Shown in pieces: positions 59,429 to 64,000 of a stretch of 64,000 bases of DNA. The notes beneath the pieces are model-generated. The model did not search any database and was not told the origin of the DNA. It was given only the letters and a program-made list of their open reading frames with translations. Every line of letters begins with the position of its first letter. The stretch's first letter is position 1. The position numbers and the translations under genes are program-made. Source of the DNA: JAVBLT01 sp031553315 (GTDB lineage Bacteria > Verrucomicrobiota > Kiritimatiellia > RFP12 > DVOR01); NCBI GenBank assembly GCA_031553315.1, contig JAVBLT010000007.1, positions 168,475 through 232,474 of the forward strand. Direction: 5' to 3'.

Positions 59429-62400
59429 ATGAAAACAGGATTGTTTTGGGCAGGCCTGATCGCCTTGACCCTTTCTCCCGCGGCAAACGGCGCCAACTAC
59501 GCCTACACCCGCACCTTGGGCGCCAACGGCGGCTGGCAGGATCTCGAGGCCTGGTCGCTCAACGCGCTTCCCGCCACCTGGAGCAACCCCGTAACCGGCG
59601 ACGCCGCCACCGCCGCCGTGACCACCGAAGGCGAAACCGAGCTGAATCTGAGCCTGGCCGCCGACGTGTTGCTCAACGGTTTTTCACTGGGCGGCGCCGC
59701 CGACCTCGTGCTCAGCGGTTCCTCCGCGACCCTCACCACCCAGCCCGGCGCCACCATCGCCCTGGGCGCCCGCAACCTCCGGATGACCGTGCCGCTGATC
59801 GCCAACACCACCAACACCGGCACGGGCGGCCTCACGCTGAACAACACGACCGGCACCCTGGAGCTGACCGCGGAGGGCAACACCTTTAACGGCAACGGCG
59901 GCACGCTGGCCGGGACCGTCACCGTCACCCAAGGCACGCTGCTCTTCTCGGGAAACAGCAAAACAACCTTCACCACGGGCGACAAATGCCTTCGCCTCAA
60001 CGGCTCCACGGCGAGAATCGTCCTCACAAACAATGCCGAAGTCACCCTCAGCTCGAGCAACGCCTCGGTGGTGACCCGCGCCGGAAGCTGGAATTCGACC
60101 ACCGGCGAAAAGAGCGCGATTTACATTTACGACAACGCCAAATTCACCGTGACCGGCGGCACCTTCCTCAACGGGGCCGACGGCAACGCGCCTTCCGACG
60201 TGTTTCAAAAGGGCGGCACGGTGACCTTCAACGGCCAGGCCCGCCTTGCTCAATCGGCGACCACGGCCGGCAGTTACTCCCTCTATGAACTCTCCGGCGG
60301 AAAATTGATTCATACCAGTAAAGATGAAAACGGGTTCGGCGTCGGCCGGAGCGGAGACGGCATTTTGCGCATCACCGGCGGCGAAATGGAAGCGGTCGGC
60401 GTCCGCATTCCGCAGCCCACCAGCGGCAGCGATCAGGGCGGAAAGGGCCTCCTGGAGCTTTTGGGCGGAACGCTCACAGTGGGCGCATCGGGCATCACCA
60501 TGCCCGGGGTCGCGGACAAAGCGAGCATCGTCTTTGGCGGGGGCACGCTGAAAACCTCCGCAAGCTGGACGCTGCAAGGCTTCACGCAAATCACCATGAA
60601 AGAGGGAACCGTCACGACCTTCGCGCCCGGATCGGGCCATACGCTGACCTTGACCAGCCCCCTGCCGGGTTCCGGCGGCCTCCTCTTCGGCGGCCCGGGC
60701 ACAGTCAAGCTCAACGGAGCCAATACCTACACCGGCGCAACGGCCCTCACCAACGGCACGCTCATCGTGAGCAACGCCGGCGGCATTCCCGCAGGGAGCG
60801 ACTTTACCGTTTCAGGCGGCACGCTCGACCTGGGCGAATCCGCGCTTCTCACCGCCAAAGCCAAGTCGCTCACGCTCAGCGGCGGCACAATCAAATTCAA
60901 CGTCCTGGGCAACGCCTCCGATGCGATCCAGCTCCAAAACGGCGCGCTGACAGTTGCCGGCGGCCTCGGCTTCACGCTCTCCTTCGGCGCCGACCCGCTG
61001 GGCGTGTATACGCTCGTCTCCGGGATCTCGACCTTCTCCGGCTCGCTCAGCGACATCGCCCTCGCCACAACAAACCTCGATTTAAACCTCTTCACGGCCT
61101 CCCTGGCCCTGGAAGACAATGCGTTGAAACTTGTTGTCGCCCCCGCGACCGCCGTTCTGGCCTGGGCTGCTCCCACCGGCAACTGGTCAACCTCGGCAGG
61201 CGATGTTTCCTGGATCCGCCTCAACAACGGCAATCAGCCCTCCGCCTATGCAAACGGCGATTTCGTGACCTTCCCCGAATTCGCGGGAGTGCCCTCGGCC
61301 ACCGTCACCACCATCGGAAGCATAGAGCCGGCGCTCATCACCTTCAGCAACGCCTCCACCGCCTACACCTTTGCCGACGGCGGCGACGGAAAGATCACCT
61401 TCCTCAGCTCGCAGATCACGGCGACCAACGCCGCCCCCGTGGTGTTCGACGTGCCGGTCGTCTGCACGCAGGCGTTGACGCTGGCGCAAGGCAGCACCCT
61501 AGTCTTCACACGCCCCTTCGGCACCGCCCCGACCGCCTCCGCCGCGACCAATTCGACCCGGCTCGTGCTCGAGCCCGAGTCGACGCTTGCCCTCACGCTC
61601 GCCCCGACCGCCACGCAGGCCCTGGCCTCCCCCTCCGGTTTCTCCGGCGGCGGCAACCTCCGGGTTTCGGGCGGCGGCGAGCTGCAGATCAACACCTCCG
61701 TGCCTGATTTTTCCGGCCAGATCGACGTGACCAACGCCGTTTTGCGCCTCAACGCCGCCACCGCGACGGACAAGCCTTCGGGAAGCAGCATATTTTACAA
61801 TACCGCTTATCAGACCGATAAATATCCATTGCTCATCGAAAGCGGCGGCATCGTCGACCTCGGCGTGAACGAAGCGGTGGGGTGGGGCAACTCCATCCGC
61901 GGCTGGCTCCTCGCCGACATGCGCAACGGCAGCAAAATGCGCACCGTTTCCGGCGGCGCCACACAAACGATCCTGCGTAAAGTGCTCCTCTCCGGCGCGG
62001 TCACCTTTGAAACCGGCACATCCTCAAACTGGAAGCTCGGCCCCGGCGCCGTCTTCAAAGCCACCTCCGGCACCACAACCCTCACCCAAACCCAAGGCGC
62101 CACCGGCGGCTATACGCTGACCGACGGCACAACCGCCATCACCCGCGTGATCTTCGAGCCCGATTCAGGCGCCGCCATCGTTGTAGACGCCCCCTTCGCC
62201 AGCGGCACGCCCTCCAACGCCGGCATCCGCAAAACCGGTGAAGGCCTCATGGCCTTCAAGCAAAACTTCACCTGCAACGTGCCCTTCGAGATTGAAGCCG
62301 GCCGCCTCCGGGTCGACGCCACAGCCGGCGGCACCGGCGCCTACACCGTTTCGGGCGGCATGATCGCCGGTCAGGGAACCATCGCCTCCACCGGCACAGT

Positions 62401-62740
62401 CACCGTCAAGACCGGCGCCGCCGCGGGCACGGGGCTGACCATCGCCAACCTCGCGCTTGAGGCCGGAACCACGATTGCCGTCGCAGGCGTGAATCAATCG
62501 CTGACCGTGACCGGAACGCTCGCCGCCGACAGCGGCACGATCGCGATCAACATCGACGCCCTCAGCGGCACGCCCACCGCCGGCAAAATCTGCAACGCAT
62601 TGGCCTGGCCCGCCGGCGCCGCCGCCCCGACCGCCGAGTTTGTGATCACGGGAGACAACGCCAAGCACTTCTACCTCAAGCGGACCGATACCGCCGTTGA
62701 GCTCTACGCCTATAACGGCACCGTGGTGATCCTCTATTGA
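59429..62740 (+). CDS. Autotransporter-associated beta-strand repeat surface protein
   Basis: 1103 residues. The signal peptide (MKTGLFWAGLIALTLSPAANGA) is followed by N-terminal WxxAxxWxxxxxPA-like sequence (GWQDLEAWSLNALPATW) and many parallel-strand repeats rich in G, T and N. Examples are LTLNNTTGTLELTAEGNTFN, ANTYTGATALTNGTLIVSNA and SDFTVSGGTLDLGESA. This is the 'autotransporter-associated beta strand' pattern of a beta-solenoid passenger. No long barrel domain is obvious; the protein ends TVVILY. Probably exported to the cell surface as an adhesin or structural fibre. It has its own promoter and terminator. Confidence 0.85.
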   Translation: MKTGLFWAGLIALTLSPAANGANYAYTRTLGANGGWQDLEAWSLNALPATWSNPVTGDAATAAVTTEGETELNLSLAADVLLNGFSLGGAADLVLSGSSATLTTQPGATIALGARNLRMTVPLIANTTNTGTGGLTLNNTTGTLELTAEGNTFNGNGGTLAGTVTVTQGTLLFSGNSKTTFTTGDKCLRLNGSTARIVLTNNAEVTLSSSNASVVTRAGSWNSTTGEKSAIYIYDNAKFTVTGGTFLNGADGNAPSDVFQKGGTVTFNGQARLAQSATTAGSYSLYELSGGKLIHTSKDENGFGVGRSGDGILRITGGEMEAVGVRIPQPTSGSDQGGKGLLELLGGTLTVGASGITMPGVADKASIVFGGGTLKTSASWTLQGFTQITMKEGTVTTFAPGSGHTLTLTSPLPGSGGLLFGGPGTVKLNGANTYTGATALTNGTLIVSNAGGIPAGSDFTVSGGTLDLGESALLTAKAKSLTLSGGTIKFNVLGNASDAIQLQNGALTVAGGLGFTLSFGADPLGVYTLVSGISTFSGSLSDIALATTNLDLNLFTASLALEDNALKLVVAPATAVLAWAAPTGNWSTSAGDVSWIRLNNGNQPSAYANGDFVTFPEFAGVPSATVTTIGSIEPALITFSNASTAYTFADGGDGKITFLSSQITATNAAPVVFDVPVVCTQALTLAQGSTLVFTRPFGTAPTASAATNSTRLVLEPESTLALTLAPTATQALASPSGFSGGGNLRVSGGGELQINTSVPDFSGQIDVTNAVLRLNAATATDKPSGSSIFYNTAYQTDKYPLLIESGGIVDLGVNEAVGWGNSIRGWLLADMRNGSKMRTVSGGATQTILRKVLLSGAVTFETGTSSNWKLGPGAVFKATSGTTTLTQTQGATGGYTLTDGTTAITRVIFEPDSGAAIVVDAPFASGTPSNAGIRKTGEGLMAFKQNFTCNVPFEIEAGRLRVDATAGGTGAYTVSGGMIAGQGTIASTGTVTVKTGAAAGTGLTIANLALEAGTTIAVAGVNQSLTVTGTLAADSGTIAINIDALSGTPTAGKICNALAWPAGAAAPTAEFVITGDNAKHFYLKRTDTAVELYAYNGTVVILY

Positions 62741-62756
62741 TCACGCCTCGCCCGGC

Positions 62757-62791
62757 AAAAAAGCGCGCCCTGTAACAGGGCGCGCTTTTTT
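62757..62791. terminator. Bidirectional rho-independent terminator
   Basis: A perfect 16-bp stem (62757-62772 with 62776-62791) with TAA loop, A-run on one side and T-run on the other. It serves both convergent genes, and the minus-strand gene's stop codon lies at its edge. Confidence 0.92.
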
Positions 62792-63549
62792 TATTTCGGG
62801 TCCGTTTTCGGCCGGTATTCCCAGTGGCCGGGAATCCAGGTGCGCCCGGTGATGAAGCCCTCCTCATCTTTTTGAAAGCTCCAATAACCTTCAATCCAGG
62901 TGCGTTCGAGCTCCTGGCGCGGCGCTTGCGAAGGGGGCGCGGGGCGTTCTTCCCAATGGCCGGGGATCCAGATCCGGCCGGTGATCGTGCCCTGAGCGTC
63001 TTTCTCAAGCTGCCAATAGCCCTCGACCCAGACCTGCCCGGTTGGGAAGAGCGCGCCCGGGCCGGCCTCCACCGGCGGCTGAAACACCACCGGCTCATAG
63101 GTCGTGAGCGGCGCGTAGGCGCTGACTGAATAATACGGCGGCGCATCGTACCAGGGGCCGTACCAGGTTGAACCGTACCATCTGCCCGCGCCCCAGGAAT
63201 ACCCCACCCCCACCCCCACATTGACCGGCCAGAAGGAACGCCGCGGCGGAGGAGGCGGCGGCGGAGGGTGACGCGGCGGCGGAGGCGGAAAAAATCCCGG
63301 GGTCGGCGGCGGCGCGGGGCGGGGAACAAGGCGGCCGGGCGGCGGCCAGGGTCTTTCGCCGCGCCAAGGAGCCCCGCCGCCGCGAGGTTCACGCATTCCG
63401 GGCGGCGTCTGCGGCCTGCCGCCCGGCGGGGGCGCGGGGCGGTTCACGGCCGGCGGGCTTCCCGGCGCGGGGCGCTCACGGCCGCCTCTTTGCCCCCAGG
63501 CGGGGCTCACGGCGCAGAGGAGCGCGAGGATGATGAGCGGTGTTTTCAT
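62791..63549 (-). CDS. YXWGXW-repeat-type exported protein, proline-rich
   Basis: 252 residues, AAGGAGGG before the ATG. A signal peptide (about 1-19) is followed by a low-complexity Pro/Gly/Arg region (about 20-105) and a Tyr/Trp-rich segment (VGYSWGAGRWYGSTWYGPWY). Two copies of a YXWGXW-like repeat close the protein: WVEGYWQLEKD...IWIPGHWEERP and WIEGYWSFQKD...TWIPGHWEYRP. These repeats occur in exported proteins of many Gram-negatives with unknown function; a cell-wall or envelope role is likely. Confidence 0.85.
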   Translation of the reverse strand: MKTPLIILALLCAVSPAWGQRGGRERPAPGSPPAVNRPAPPPGGRPQTPPGMREPRGGGAPWRGERPWPPPGRLVPRPAPPPTPGFFPPPPPRHPPPPPPPPRRSFWPVNVGVGVGYSWGAGRWYGSTWYGPWYDAPPYYSVSAYAPLTTYEPVVFQPPVEAGPGALFPTGQVWVEGYWQLEKDAQGTITGRIWIPGHWEERPAPPSQAPRQELERTWIEGYWSFQKDEEGFITGRTWIPGHWEYRPKTDPK

Positions 63550-63574
63550 AAACCCTCCTTCTTAATGGCATCCG

Positions 63575-63602
63575 ATTATACGCGATAACCCGTTTAGAGC
63601 AA
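63575..63602 (-). promoter_or_regulatory. Candidate promoter for the YXWGXW gene
   Basis: On the minus strand TTGCTC (63597-63602), 16-bp spacer, TATAAT (63575-63580), 26 bp before the ATG. The -35 box falls in the end of the repeat-like sequence at 63590-63650. Confidence 0.55.
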
Positions 63603-63650
63603 GGCTCGAGTGAAAAGTCCGCTTTTTTTCAGCGCTTTTCCCTTCGAAAT
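63590..63650 (-). repeat. Half-element related to the palindrome at 919-1079
   Basis: Read on the minus strand this stretch aligns with the right arm of the infB-rbfA element (about 1029-1085): AAAAGCGC, GAA-AAAA, and the end TTGCTC-AAAC-GG are shared with scattered differences. The partner arm is not clear here. Confidence 0.5.
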
Positions 63651-63912
63651 TCTCAAGCGAAAGCCGCTCCAGGCTCAACGACCGGGTTGCGGAATAATAA
63701 ACGTTCCCATCGGTATGTATATTGCCCGGCATCTGTTGTTTTTTATCTGTATTCGCGCGGCTGAATTGAGAAAACATTCAATATCTTGAGAAAATGAACC
63801 CGACGGCGATTTTATAACACGGAGAATATCACAAAAAGAAAGCGGCTTGCAAGAAACTTTCGTGATTTGCAATAATAGATGCAACATCTATCCAAAGGAG
63901 GTTTCAGGGAGG
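63651..63912. other. Non-coding, AT-richer intergenic region
   Basis: I see no convincing gene. Two minus-strand frames of about 70 codons (63562-63777, 63675-63887) have no family resemblance or good ribosome binding site. Confidence 0.4.
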
Positions 63913-64000
63913 ATGAAGGCCTTTTTCTGCCGCACGGGTGAGGGTATTCCCGAACACGGGCGGCAGAAAAACAAGACAAAAAAAGCCCATGAAGGTAAAC
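63913..64000 (+). CDS. Possible start of a gene running off the window
   Basis: ATG 63913 is open to the window end (29 codons, beginning MKAFFCRTGEGIPEHG). It has AAAGGAGG at 63894-63901 and GGGAGG closer by. A 12-bp inverted repeat, TTTTTCTGCCGC (63922-63933) and its complement (63960-63971), lies inside. The peptide is basic and matches nothing I know, so it may be chance. Confidence 0.25.
   Translation, partial: MKAFFCRTGEGIPEHGRQKNKTKKAHEGK

Noticed and set aside
63922..63971. Inverted repeat as rho-independent terminator
   Set aside because: T-run precedes rather than follows the stem on both strands.

Overview
The window is GC-rich bacterial chromosome, densely packed with short operons whose genes often overlap by 1-4 bases. 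The mix of genes points to an anaerobic member of the PVC superphylum, most likely a gut-type Kiritimatiellota or a close Verrucomicrobiota/Lentisphaerota relative. Pointers are indolepyruvate:ferredoxin oxidoreductase, a DUF3793-flavodoxin pair, very large secreted LamG, Calx-beta and autotransporter-strand proteins, a YXWGXW-repeat protein, and an AcrAB-TolC-type envelope. This assignment is inferred from gene families only; no rRNA gene is present.

Layout. 1-3184: end of infB, then rbfA-truB-ribF. Between infB and rbfA lie a long imperfect palindrome and a terminator-like hairpin. 3241-6927 (minus): a 1228-residue secreted LamG/beta-strand protein. 7091-11690: iorAB, a YraN-like nuclease-fold protein, a DUF2156 protein and a GNAT acetyltransferase. 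11789-17970: a PpiB-type cyclophilin with a lipoprotein signal, then a complete RND efflux operon. 17974-19023 (minus): mutY. 19147-23193: DUF3793 protein, flavodoxin, CDF metal transporter, TPR protein, methyltransferase. 23190-32232: a 1714-residue hybrid sensor kinase, a LysA-type decarboxylase, an unknown secreted protein and a glycosyltransferase, all with strikingly C-rich coding strands. 32233-33074: an IS5-family element sitting exactly where two convergent genes shared a CTAG stop. 33075-34073 (minus): a RAYT-like protein that has lost one catalytic His. 34346-35686: a FadL-type porin. 35772-39127 (minus): GT25 transferase, mazG, a small unknown protein and two HEAT-like envelope proteins. 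39195-48692 (minus): two giant Calx-beta secreted proteins. 48986-49263: tRNA-Phe twice and tRNA-Lys. 49329-54043: pncC-ilvE-ilvB-ilvN-aroE. 54072-57899: an AT-richer islet with two overlapping ribbon-helix-helix proteins, three copies of a 13-14 bp repeat, and a glycan cluster ending in an alpha-1,2-fucosyltransferase-like gene. 57989-59089 (minus): ribD. 59429-62740: an autotransporter-strand surface protein. 62791-63549 (minus): YXWGXW protein.

The window combines translation and ribosome maturation, flavin synthesis (ribF, ribD), branched-chain and aromatic amino-acid synthesis, anaerobic 2-oxoacid metabolism, drug efflux, and a heavy investment in cell-surface proteins and surface glycans. 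The most promising undescribed item is the ribbon-helix-helix pair with its repeat, one copy of which lies between the -35 and -10 boxes of its own promoter and another just before the glycan genes.
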